64,000 bases of DNA, from positions 7,870,501-7,934,500 of the forward strand of contig NC_080560.1 in NCBI RefSeq assembly GCF_030253575.1, read 5' to 3'. Origin of the DNA: Rhododendron vialii (Eukaryota > Streptophyta > Magnoliopsida > Ericales > Ericaceae). Under the pieces are notes generated by a model that saw only the letters and a list, made by a program, of their open reading frames with translations, made no database searches and was not told the DNA's origin. Each line of letters begins with the position of its first letter. Within the stretch, counting starts at the first letter, position 1. Below, in pieces: positions 23,801 to 35,000 of this stretch. The translations under genes were made by a program, and so were the position numbers.

Positions 23801-25568
23801 CAACAACATAACGAGGCTGACATTCGGAAAACGGTTCGTGAATTCGGAGGGCGTGCTGGACGACCAAGGACTGGAATTCAAGGCAATTTCGGCCAACGGA
23901 CTGAAATTGGGGGCGACTCTGGCTGCGGCTGAGCACATCCCCTGGCTCCGGTGGATGTTCCCCCTCGAGGAGGAGGCTTTCGCCAAGCATGGGGCACAGC
24001 GGGACCGACTCACCAGGGTCATCATGGAGGAGCACACCGCCACCCGCCACAAGAGCGGTGGCACCGCCCAGCAGCATTTTGTGGACGCGTTGCTTACATT
24101 GAAAGAGAAGTATGACCTGAGTGAGGACACCATCATTGGGCTCCTTTGGGTACGTATGTCTTCGGTCTACCAATTAATGTCTTGAATTGTTTTGGAAGAT
24201 AAAATGGCACGAAAACATATTTAGGGTTGAGAGTAACAGCACGACATGTTGAGTTAGCATCCTAGAAGACTACCATAATCTCGGAACCGGGGACCCTCTA
24301 GTGCAGGGAAAAACTAAATTTCTATTTTGCTAGTGCAGTTAAGAGCAACGGATTGAACTATACATGCATGAGTCACTCTAGCTCTTACTAATTGGGCATT
24401 TGTGTGAGTCATACCCCTGCAAGTTTCAAATTGTCCTCTCCATTAATCCCCACCCTCCAAAATTAAATTACCTACTGATGCATGGGAAAAGAGAACATGA
24501 TATTGTCATATGTCGCCGATAGCCCTTATGTTTTTTCTATAACCGGATGTTTAGGCCAGCTTGCGCGTATCTCGATTAGTTCGGGGTCCTGAAGTTGACA
24601 ACGGGTTAACTCTTTAGAGGCCCCAAAGGTTTGGAAATTTTGGCCTCTATGGAATTCGAACATGCGACTTCATGGAGGACAAACACTTATTGTTTTCTCA
24701 TGCCCGCTTGGCCAAAACAGCTTGGGGTTGTGATTAGCCTTTATGTTGAGCTAAAAGGTTTTGGCATAGTGTCACGACAAGTATATTGTCTTAAGGCTTT
24801 TGGCATGGTTTTCGAATCATGGAAATTTTGTGCACAGGTAAAAACCTTTTTATTTGATATACATATTGCATAATTGTTAACCCATTTCAGTAGTTAAGGC
24901 AATTGTCCATATGAGTTTCGCAGGACATGATAACTGCAGGCATGGATACAACGGCTATATCAGTTGAGTGGGCAATGGCCGAGGTGATCAAGAACCCTAG
25001 GGTGCAACAAAAAGTTCAAGAGGAGCTAGATCGGGTCGTTGGCTACGAACGGGTCATGACCGAATCCGACTTCTCCAACCTCCCTTACCTACAATGCGTA
25101 ACCAAAGAGGCAATGAGGCTACACCCTCCAACCCCACTGATGCTTCCCCACAAGGCTAATTCCAACGTCAAGATTGGCGGGTACGATATCCCTAAAGGAT
25201 CCAATGTCCACGTAAACGTGTGGGCTGTGGCCCGTGACCCAGAAGTTTGGACAAACCCGAATGAGTTCCGACCAGAGAGGTTCTTCGAAGAGGATGTTGA
25301 TATGAAGGGTCACGATTTCCGGTTGCTGCCTTTTGGGGCGGGCCGACGCATCTGCCCTGGAGCTCAACTTGGGATCAACTTGGTGACGTCGATGCTCGGT
25401 CACCTTCTCCATCACTTTTGCTGGACCCCACCCGAAGGTGTGAAGCCAGAGGAGATAGACATGTCGGAGAATCCGGGAATGGTGACTTATATGAGAACCC
25501 CTATACAGGCTGTTGCTAATCCAAGATTGCCTGCTCACCTCTACAACCGTGTTGTTTTTGACCTGTAG
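20822..25568 (+). CDS. CYP98A: Cytochrome P450 CYP98A, copy 1 (p-coumaroyl ester 3'-hydroxylase), intact
   Basis: Exons 20822-21311, 23749-24149 and 24924-25568 join in phase 1 and phase 0 with GT..AG introns to give 511 residues, close to the roughly 508 usual for CYP98A. The family 3'-hydroxylates p-coumaroyl shikimate/quinate esters on the ER, feeding lignin and chlorogenic acid. Visible parts: N-terminal anchor (about 1-22), hinge [10 protein letters not shown]-helix AGMDTT (302-307), ExxR as EAMR (359-362), PERF (414-417) and heme loop FGAGRRIC with the ligand Cys441, then CPGAQLG. The start ATG has a favourable AACCATGGG context. Intron 1 (2.4 kb) holds an hAT MITE; intron 2 holds a SINE. 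Exact substrate is inferred from family only. It is the array member with every catalytic motif canonical and with AC-type promoter motifs. Confidence 0.95.
22603..22964. mobile_element. hAT-type MITE in intron 1 of CYP98A copy 1
   Basis: Termini CAAGGGCGGAG and CTCCGCCCTTG are perfect inverted repeats. They are flanked by the 8-bp duplication GATCAAAC (22595-22602 and 22965-22972), as expected for hAT transposition. Length 362 bp; non-coding. Confidence 0.85.
24538..24740 (-). mobile_element. Au-like SINE in intron 2 of CYP98A copy 1
   Basis: On the minus strand a box-B-like CATGTTCGAATTCC and the family tail CGAGATACGCGCAAGCTGG are present. The same insertion is found at the matching position of copy 2 (34240-34440), so it predates their duplication. 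Limits are approximate. Confidence 0.6.
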
Positions 25569-26080
25569 TTTTTGTATCCATAATTTGCTGCTATTCTTTT
25601 ACGCATCAAATACTTTTGCTTTTGAACTCTAAAACGAGATTGTAATTTGTAATGTGTTCAGGGTTTATGCACAGCAAGACCAAAAAACAGGCATGACAGT
25701 CGTGTCCTGTTTTCGCCTATATGCTATTCTCATTCTTGCGATCTGTTACGTATTCTTGCAATTTTGTTTGTTCTTAGTAGAAAAGTGAAAATTGGTATGG
25801 GAAATCTTTTTGGCAGATTGTTTTGAAAAGGTATCCGAAAGACTCTTTTTTTTTTTGAATTTTTTTTTTTTTTTTGCATAAATGCTATGGTGACAACATT
25901 TTGCTTATCATTACATGTGTCACCAACAGATTGATAAAATACACTTCACTTGTCATGTGGTCGAGTAATTTTTCAGTGTTCCGGAGTCACCGCCACACGC
26001 ATACCATCACTATTTGCTCAAGTGGTCTAATTGTCTATGCGACAAACCTTCTCACTGAATTTCTCTCTGATTAATGAACA
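25569..26080. other. 3' flank of CYP98A copy 1, duplicated downstream of copy 2
   Basis: The 3'UTR and downstream sequence (from 'tttttgtatccataatttgctgc' on) match 35272-35790 closely, with small indels. It holds no gene. The match extends beyond the LINE insertion into the orphan CYP98A 5' end. Confidence 0.75.
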
Positions 26081-26102
26081 GTATAGATAGTTGAAGGTGA
26101 AC

Positions 26103-27315
26103 TGGGGTTAAAGTCTCTTACTATTTAGAATAATGCTACTATGATGAGGCACTTGTGGGCCTTACAAAAAAAAGAAGACACTTTATGGGTGAAATGGGTC
26201 CATACCTTTGTCATTGGGATCAGAACTTTTGGTATATGAGGACCCCCATATGACTATTCATGGACCATCAGAAAACTTATGCGTTTGAGAGTCATGGCCC
26301 AGAACTTTGTGAAACACATTATTGGGGATGGACAAGGTACTTTCCTTTGGCTCAACAATTGGCATCCTAGCGGTCTCCTTTACAAACTATTCTATGCAAG
26401 ACTTATTTCTATCCTTGGAAGATCTATTTCCGCTACTGTTAGTACTGTAATTCAGAATGGGGAATGGCACTGGCCCAAATTGCAAAATTCTGTGATTCAT
26501 CAAATACAACACTCCATTCCTAGCTCTGTTGTTCCTCAATCTGATAAAGCTGATGAAGTTGTATGGACTGTTTCCCCTGCAGGACAGTATACTACCGAGC
26601 ACACATGGGAGGCTATAAGAAATAAAGGAGAAGAAACTCAATGGGCTACTGTTGTTTGGTTTTCAAAAAATGTGTCTAAATGGTCCTTTATCCTATGGCT
26701 AGCTTGTCTTAAGGGGATGTCTACTAAGGACCGTCTTCTGCGATAGGGAATGGAGGTAGACCCTGTTTGTGTGCTATGTTCCCAAAGTACCAAATCTATT
26801 CAACACCTGTTCTTTGACTATTCTTTTTCTAGGTGTATTTGGGAGCCTATCCTACTCAGATTTCAGATCCAAAGAAGGGCATATACATGGGATTTAGAAT
26901 TGAATGATGCTTATGGTTTTTGTAGAAGTAAGACATTCAGCTCTTTGATGTTTAAATTGGCATTAGCTGCTAGGTTATATTTCATTTGGCTTGAGCGTAA
27001 TTCCAAAATTTTTGAAGGCAGGCCCAGAAATTCAAGTGTAGTCTTAGCGTGTATTGATGACAATATAAGACTCAGAGTTTGTATTTGGAATCAGTTCCCC
27101 AACTCTTTGGAAAACCAAAGACTCTGTGTTCATTGAAACATCTCTATTAGAGTTCTTGGATCTGCAAATCTCTAACGAGGAGTTAGTATGTTGTTTGGTA
27201 GATTGTAGTAGGATGCTTTTCTTTTGTTTAAAGCAGTCTGTATAATTGGTTTTGCACCTCTGTGTTTTTCCAATTTGGTTGGTTATAAAATGACATATCT
27301 ACGGAAAAAAAAAAA
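26103..27315 (+). mobile_element. 5'-truncated LINE with zinc-binding RT tail domain
   Basis: Translation gives FVKHIIGDGQGTFLWLNNWH, then a zf-RVT-like region with CVLCSQSTKSIQHLFFDY (CxxC...H) and FKLALAARLYFIWLERNSKI. This is the C-terminal zinc-binding domain of plant LINE reverse transcriptases. An in-frame TAG near 26743 interrupts it. It ends in poly(A) at 27305-27315. Imperfect target repeats GTATAGATAGTTGAAGGTGA (26081) and GCATAGATAATGAAGG (27316) flank it. The uninterrupted site survives at about 35778-35800 beyond copy 2. Confidence 0.85.
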
Positions 27316-27339
27316 GCATAGATAATGAAGGATGTGAAC

Positions 27340-27553
27340 ACTCAACTACCACATTTTTTACCATCTACCTATTTTCAGATGCTATTAGTCGATCCCAAGT
27401 GATTGGGACATAAGGCTTGGATTGATTTGATTTGGTTTATTCTTTCCCATTTTCCGCCTTCACATTACATTTACATCTTTAGCAAAAAAAAAAGGTGTAA
27501 TCCAGCAACAAATGCAACTCAAAACATATCCCTCCCTTTCTCTTGAAAATGGC
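27340..27553 (+). pseudogene. Orphan 5' end (promoter, leader, start codon) of a CYP98A gene
   Basis: This stretch matches the 5' flank of copy 3 (35803-36025): shared CCCATTTTCCGCCTTCA, TAATCCAGCAACA, CAACTCAAAACAT, then TCTCTTGAAAATGGCA against TCTCTCGAAAATGACA. The ATG is at 27549. Homology to any CYP98A exon 1 stops within about two codons, and the following sequence is unrelated. It is the truncated edge of a duplicated unit rather than a gene. It could still act as a stray promoter. Confidence 0.75.
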
Positions 27554-28586
27554 ATACCTTGTTTGGTTCACAACTCAATTCATCTCATTTTTCTTTCTAC
27601 ACATTTCTCAATACTTTTAGATTTGGAGGAGACTGTAAAGAGAGAAGACCAAACATACTGGGTTTCAAATTTTGAAAACCAAATCTTAATTTTACCAAAA
27701 TGCCATTTGACCAAACTCTACAAAATTGCCCTAAATCAGTTTGAGATTTCCTGAATTGCCATCTTGATTCTCGGCCCTTAGATATGTGTGGGAATAAATT
27801 CTGACCCTTAATTTATGTATATAAGTTCCAATAATGAACTCCCTTGTTATATACTAGTGCATGCCCGTGCCTGAAGGCACGGCACAACATGTTTCGGTCA
27901 TACGCTTGGTGATAGGGGAGAGAGCAAGGGAAAGGAATGTATTGGTCCTGTAATGATTTGAGCACATTGTTACCTAAGGAAAAAGATGTGCTGGTCCTAA
28001 CATGATTTGATTTGATCAAACAATACCATTAAGACGAAAGAGGAACAAAGTCCACAACAAAAAAACTCTCAATTGAAATTATTTTTAAAAAGTGTTAAAT
28101 TCACTTTGCCGTGTCCCTAGCATTTCCCCAGACATGTCTCCACATGTTGTTACCGTCATGTCGCCTGTCCTCACAATATCGGACCACAAAGTCTATCCAA
28201 AAATTAAGAGAGCTACACAAAAGTGGGCATAAAGGATTAATTCACTATCCACTATTTTCACTCCGTCAAACATGTATTTTAACAAACACAAAGTGAGTAT
28301 CTTCGAAAGACAAATAACAAAAGATATAGATAAAAAAATTCCTATCCTAAACAGCGAAAAAATTCTCATACTAAACAACAATTTTTTCTCCCGTAAGATT
28401 CCCATCAAAAAAATCCTCATCCTAAATAGCAATTTAGGTCGCATTATTTTTTCTGCAAGAAGACCTAAGGATGATGGGAATCGTACTGGAAAGGGAGAAC
28501 CAAATCGATTTCGTGGATGGTTGATTAGTGGAGGAGCTTTGAGGGCGTTTTTTTTTTCTTTTTCCGGAGCACCGAGGAGTGGATTC

Positions 28587-28632
<46 letters not shown>

Positions 28633-28860
28633 AGAGGAAACACGATGGAGAAGAGGAGGAGACACGATGGAGAAGAGGAAAACTGTTGGGACAACTGTGG
28701 AAAATAGATTGGAGTCAATGATTCAGTCCAACGGTCATAACCTATTGAAATTGAGATCCAATGGTTAGAAGGATGCTCATGTTTGTATGAGTAAACAAAA
28801 AGCCGCTCTATTTTATAATATAAATATAAATAGATTATACTCATCTACCCATCAAGATAA
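27554..28860. other. Spacer between the orphan 5' end and copy 2
   Basis: At about 27850 starts an element-like sequence with ATACTAGTGCATGCCCGTGC and a short GTGCCTGAAGGCAC hairpin, wording common in plant repeats. It may extend to the 'ttataatataaatataaatag' near 28815. It includes a (GA)n microsatellite at 28591-28628 that creates a spurious arginine/glutamate-rich frame. No gene is supported. Confidence 0.4.
28591..28628. repeat. (GA)n microsatellite
   Basis: About 19 perfect GA dinucleotides, roughly 420 bp upstream of the CYP98A copy 2 start codon. Confidence 0.95.
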
Positions 28861-28919
28861 GAGTAAAAGAGGGGATGTAGCACAGCTGTATTACTCCTCA
28901 ATAATCCCCCGACCAGATC

Positions 28920-28926
28920 TATAAAT
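28920..28926 (+). promoter_or_regulatory. Candidate TATA box of CYP98A copy 2
   Basis: TATAAAT lies about 120 bp before the copy 2 ATG at 29045. No ACC(A/T)A(A/C)(C/T) motif was seen in the 300 bp before the ATG, unlike copy 1. Confidence 0.4.
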
Positions 28927-29044
28927 TATTTCTTGATTGGAAAAAGTGAAAAACCATGTGGGCCAACACACATTAAATGGATAAATTTTAACAAATCCTT
29001 TCAACACAAACCCAAAACAGACATCTCCTTTTAGATTAGAAAAC

Positions 29045-32000
29045 ATGGGATTGCCTCTGCTACCCATATTCTCAATCACCCTAATCACCTTCCTCTTCTA
29101 CCACCTCTACCCACGGCTGAGATACAAGCTCCCACCGGGCCCCCGCCCGCTGCCGGTCGTCGGCAACCTCTACCAAGTCAAACCGGTGAAGTTCCGATGC
29201 TTCGCGGAGTGGGCCCAGGTCTACGGCCCCATCTTTTCGTTCTGGATGGGCTCGACGCTGAACGTGGTCGTTTCGAGCTCGGCACTGGCGAAGGAGGTGC
29301 TGAAGGAGAAGGACCAGCAGCTGGCAGATAGGCATAGGAGCAGGTCGGCGGCGAGGTTTAGCAAGGACGGGCAGGACCTCATCTGGGCCGATTATGGGCC
29401 TCATTATGTGAAGGTTAGGAAAGTTTGTACGCTTGAATTGTTCACTCCGAAGAAGCTTGAGGCCCTTCGGCCCATTAGGGAAGAAGAGGTTACGACGATG
29501 GTTGAGTCCTTGTACAATGACTGCACCAATCTTGGTATGAATCCTTCCTTCCCCCTTCATTTTCCGACAGAAAGTCTACTGGCACAGCAAATCTATGCAC
29601 AGATTGTGCACAGATTTTTATGTAGAGTCTATTAAGGGTTCCACACAAGTGATCCGAGCCGTTCATTATGTTTAAAACATTTTTTCAGGGACTCCCGCGA
29701 AAAATCAGCCCAATCCAATATCTATAAGTATTTGATCTAATCGTCTAACTTTTCATTATCTAAAAACTTGAACGAAAAGTTAGATGATTAAATCAAGCAC
29801 GTATAGGTATAGGATTGAGCTGATTTTTTCTGGTGGCTCTTGAAAAAATGTTTTAAACGTACTGAACGGCTCAGATCACTTGTGTGAGACCCGTAGTGGG
29901 CCCCACATAAAAATCTGTGCACAATTTGTGCACAGATTTGCTATGCCAGTAGACTGGTTCATTTTTCGGAGCTGTGCTAAATTTTAGATATTTTCAAAAA
30001 AACGATGGAAAATGATAATGTCAAGACAGTTTTTGTTGGTGCGAAAACTCTAGTGTATAAAAAGCTTGAACCATGTGCAGCGTACAAGACTTTTATGCGC
30101 TGGAGTTTTGGCAACTATTCAAAAATAATTGTGTAAAAGTTATAATTTTTTACTATTCTGATTCTTTTCGTCTTGACGGACCAAAAATTCTCAAAAATTT
30201 TAACGCAAAACTTACAAATGCGAAAAAATTTAAATAAAGACAAAACAAAGCTTTTTTTTAGAAACTAGGTGAAAATTAAGCGTTTGAATTCATATCAGGA
30301 CAAAAGTCAGTATTGAAATAAGATACGGTATTCAAAATTTTGATAAAAAATAGAACGGTCAGATCTGTCAAATTAGAACGGAGCAGGGGTCGTATTGATT
30401 GGTCTGATTCTATCCGTTCGATCTATGGGTGTAGAACCCTCTTGAATAGATATATTGTGCATAAATTGTTGCGCGGGGCCTACTCCGGGACGGGGCCTTC
30501 TTCTTCGGAGTCCCAAACAAAAGAAACATTCTAGCTGTTCATTTATCAGGGTATCCACAATGGCGTGATAAAAAATGAATAGCAAAATGTTGTTACATTA
30601 GTTTTTGATTGTTCATTTAAGAGATTGCTAAAGTTAGCAATGTATCTCCACACAATGACATAATCAGATAAAAAAAACTTGTCACATTATTTTTTCAAAC
30701 TACTAAAAACTGTGAACATAAAAAATAGTTTTCCAACGTGAGGATTAAATGCCCTTTTCTTACTTCGTAATTGAGAGCGAGAGTGTTGTGACCTTAAGTG
30801 CGAGATCACAAGAGGTTTGTGGTTGGTCACAAGGAATGTGGACTTAATAATTTTCTAACCATGTAGGAAAGAAAGAACAAAAAGAAAAGCAAACAAGTTT
30901 CATTATATCGAAATAATAAAGTCGTGGTCCAAAGAAATGTAAAAAAATCGATGGTGCTGGACCAAAGATAAACAAGTACGGGGGTACTTGGGTACAAGTT
31001 AAAAGTAACAAGCAAACTTTGCTGAAAACTTTGTGTGTTTGGTAAACGCTAGGCTTGATTGGTATTGAAACCCTTTCTAAGTCTTTAATTCTCATATTTA
31101 TAGGAAAAAAGGGTCTTCACAATTTTGGAAGCAAGCTTTCCCGCCTTCGCCTAATGATGATAAAAGTGTCCTCGTAACTTCTCCACTTATGCACAACTCA
31201 ATATCGGAGCCAGATCCCCTGTCCTACTTATCCTGTCCGACTCCCCTGTCCGAGTCTTCTACATGCGACACGGGTCCTCTATTTATTTCCCCTCTTAACA
31301 GCGTTAAACTCAACTCCATTCCAATACCCTTTTACGTTCCCCTTCCCATGTCCGAGAAAATATTCCTCTATCCCACTCCTTTGTTTTGCGCGATTTTTTT
31401 CCATGCACTAACCATACTATAAAAATAGTACAAACAAACATTGAGACCAAAAAAACATAGAATTTGAAAAATCAAAGTGATAAGTTAGATTGGCTCCGTT
31501 CTAATTTACTTGAGTAATGATTCTCACACAGATTTTTATGTACATATTATGTACATACATTTTTGTGGGGCTTATATCGAGATTTCACAAAATGATCCGA
31601 ATCGCTCATCTTTTTTAAAATATTTTTTGGAGGATTCCTGTAAAATATCAACTCCAACGGATATCGGTAAGGACTTTCTCAAAAATCGTAGGGCGAATTT
31701 TGTTTTGCAGGGCTGTCAAGATTAAAAGTGAATGTAGTGGTTATGATGATTTTTTTTTTTTTTGTGATCGGCAAGATTGTCAAGATTAAAAGTGAATGTA
31801 ATGGTTATGATGAATTTTTTTTTTTTTTTTGATCAGTAGGGCTATCAAGATTATAAGTGAATGTAATGGTTATGATCTTTATTTTATTATGCTAATGACC
31901 AAAAGTGAGCGAACTTGATGTTTCCTTTTGTGATGTACTACCTCCGTCCTAATTTAATTGTCTTTTTTGAGAGTTCGTGCCACTTTTCAATTGATTATAT

Positions 32001-35000
32001 CTTGTAATTTATAATGTTTTAGGTGATTTCAAAAATATTGTATTATAAAACAAATCGAGATTTATCAAACAAAATCCATATTGGATATAAAATTCATTAC
32101 CAATTTAAAGTTATGATCAATTTTTTTTATTCAGTTAGAATAGAACCGGGACAAGTAAATTCAACCGTGTTATTTGCACAGATTTTTGTGCAATATAATG
32201 CATATATATTTTTGTGGGGCCCATTTTGGGTCCCACAAAAATAATCCGAACCGCTTATCTTTTTTTAAAATATTATTTCAAGGGTTTCTGTAAAAAAATT
32301 TACTTCACCAGATATTAGTAAAGGCTTTTTCAGAATTCATAGGACAAAACAGAATTCGCCATACGATTTCTGAGAAAGCCCTTATCGATATCCGTTGGAG
32401 TTGATATTTTATAGGAATCCTCCGAAAAATATTTTAAAAAATATGAGCGGTTCGGATCATTTTGTGAGACTCCAATATGAGCCCCACAAAAATGTATGTA
32501 CATGATATGTACACAAAAATCTATGTGGAAATCATTACTCAAGTAAATTAGGACGGAGCCAATCTAACTTATCCCCAATGATTAGGGACTAGATGGGGTA
32601 CGTTATGATGTTGTTGTTGTTATGTTTTTTGGTCTTAATGTTTGTTTGTACTATTTTTATTGTATGGTTAGTGCAGAGAAAAAAATCGTGCAAAACAGAG
32701 TAGTGGGATAGGGGAATATTTTCTCGGACATGGGGAGGGGAATATTTTCTTGGACATGGGAAGGGGAACGTAAAAGGGAATTGGAATGGAGTTAGAGTTT
32801 AACGCTGTTAAGAGAGGAAATAAGAAGTGAACATGTGTTGCATGTAGAAGGCTCGGACAGGGGAGTTGGACAGAGTAAGTAGGACAGGGGATCTGGCTCC
32901 CTCAATATCATGGGTGGTTAATGGCAGTTACATGTGTTGCCCATTTATTTCTCCTTGAAAATGGGTGGTTATTGGAGGTTACCAAAGATAGTGGGCCTCT
33001 TCCACTCCCTTCTTTTATGGGAATTAAGGGATAACAATAAGTCTATTGGCATAGACATATTGGTAACAGATTGCGCAAGATGTATCCATATTTATGGATT
33101 GATATCTAAAAAATGTGCGTAATCATATGCTTATTATTAATTGCCTAATAGGCAGTAGTTAGAAAGGCCCATAAAAAAATAAAAAAAAAAGAATGATCCG
33201 ATTGAAGTAGGCACCAAATTGCCAATTCGATCAATGACGTCGATGGACACGTAGTTTTTGATATTTAAAACAAAATTGAGTGTTATAATTGCATCATGAT
33301 CTTGATAATTTTACTTGATCACTTCAAAATCGTTTTTCGCTTTAGTTCCTCTAAACTCAAAGATAATTTCGCAATTGATCTGCTTCTTGTGAAATTTTTG
33401 CATCCGCAACTCAATGAATGAAGTGATGTGTGAATTTTTTAGAATTTGCAATGCAGAAAACTCGGAAAAAAGTTTGTCAGTGAGGAAATACTTGGGAGCT
33501 GTAGCACTCAACAACATAACGAGGCTGACATTCGGAAAACGGTTCATGAATTGGGAGGGCGCGCAGGACGGTCAAGGACTTGAATTCCAGGCAATTGCGG
33601 CCGAAGAACTGAAATTGGGATCGTCGCTGGCTACGGCTATGCACTTCCCCTGGCTCCGGTGGATGTTCCCCCTGGAGGAAGAGGCTTTCGCCAAGCATGG
33701 GGCACGGTGGGACCGATTCAACAGGGTCATCATGGAGGAACACACCGCCACCCGCCACAAGAGCGGTGGCACCGCCCAACATCATTTTCTGGACACGTTG
33801 CTTACATTGAGAGAGAAGTATGATCTGAGCGAGGTCACCATCATTGGGCTCCTTTGGGTATGTATGTCTACGGTCTACCAATTAATGTCTAAATAAAATG
33901 GCACGAAAACATATTTGGGGTTGAGAGTAACAGCACGACATGGTGAGTTCGGGTTCTACAACACTACCATAATCTCGGAATTGGGGACCCTCTAGTGCAG
34001 TGGAAAACTAAATTTCTATTTTGCTAGTGCAGTTAAAAGCAATGGATTGAACTATACATGCATGAGTCACTCTAGCTCTCACTAATTGGGCGCCTGTTTG
34101 ATTCATATCCCTGCAAGTTGCAAATTGTCCTGTCCATTAATCTCCTCCCACCAAAATTAGATTACCTACTAATGTACGGGAAAAGAGAACATGATATTGT
34201 CATATGTCGCGATTAGCCCTTATGTTTTTTTATTAATCGGAAATTCGGTTCAGTTTGCGCGCATCTCGATTATTTCCAGGTCCTAAAGTTAACGACCGGG
34301 TAAACTCTTAGTGGCCCCAAAGGTTTCATATGTTTGGTCTCTGTGTTATTTGAACATTCAACTTCATGGAGGACAAGCATTTATTGCTTTCTTATGCCGG
34401 CTTGGCCAAAACCCCTTGGGGTTGTGATTAGCCCTTATTGAGCTATGAGGTTGTGAAATAGTGTCACGACAAGTATATTGTCCTAGGCTTTTGGAATGGT
34501 TTTCGAGTCATGGAAATTTTGTGCACAGCTACAAACCTTTTTAATTGTTGACATACATGTTTGCACAATTGTTAACTCATTTCACTATTTCAGTAGTAAA
34601 GGCAATTGTCCATATGAGTTCTGCAGGACATGGTAATTGCAGGCATGCACACAACGGCTATATCAGTCGAGTGGGCAATGGCTGAGGTGATCAAGAACCC
34701 TAGGGTGCAACAAAAGGTTCAAGAGGAGCTAGATCGGGTCGTTGGCTACGAACGGGTCATGACCGAATCCGACTTCTCCAACCTCCCTTACCTACAATGC
34801 GTAACCAAAGAGGCAATGAGGCTACACCCTCCAACCCCACTGCTACTTCCCCACAAGGCTAAATCCAGCGTCAAGATTGACGGGTACGATATCCCTAAAG
34901 GATCCCATGTCCACGTAAACGTGTGGGCTGTGGCTCGTGACCCAGAAGTTTGGAAAAACCCAAACGAGTTCCGGCCTGAGAGGTTCTTGGAAGAGGATGT

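Noticed and set aside
23579..24136. Long open frame antisense to exon 2 of CYP98A copy 1 (and the equivalents under the other exons)
   Set aside because: They are complementary to conserved P450 coding exons, share no known domain, and recur in each copy only because the sense strand is conserved.
28272..28721. 149-codon frame with an arginine/glutamate repeat
   Set aside because: The repeat comes from a (GA)n microsatellite; the rest is AT-rich spacer and the antisense frame is just as open.
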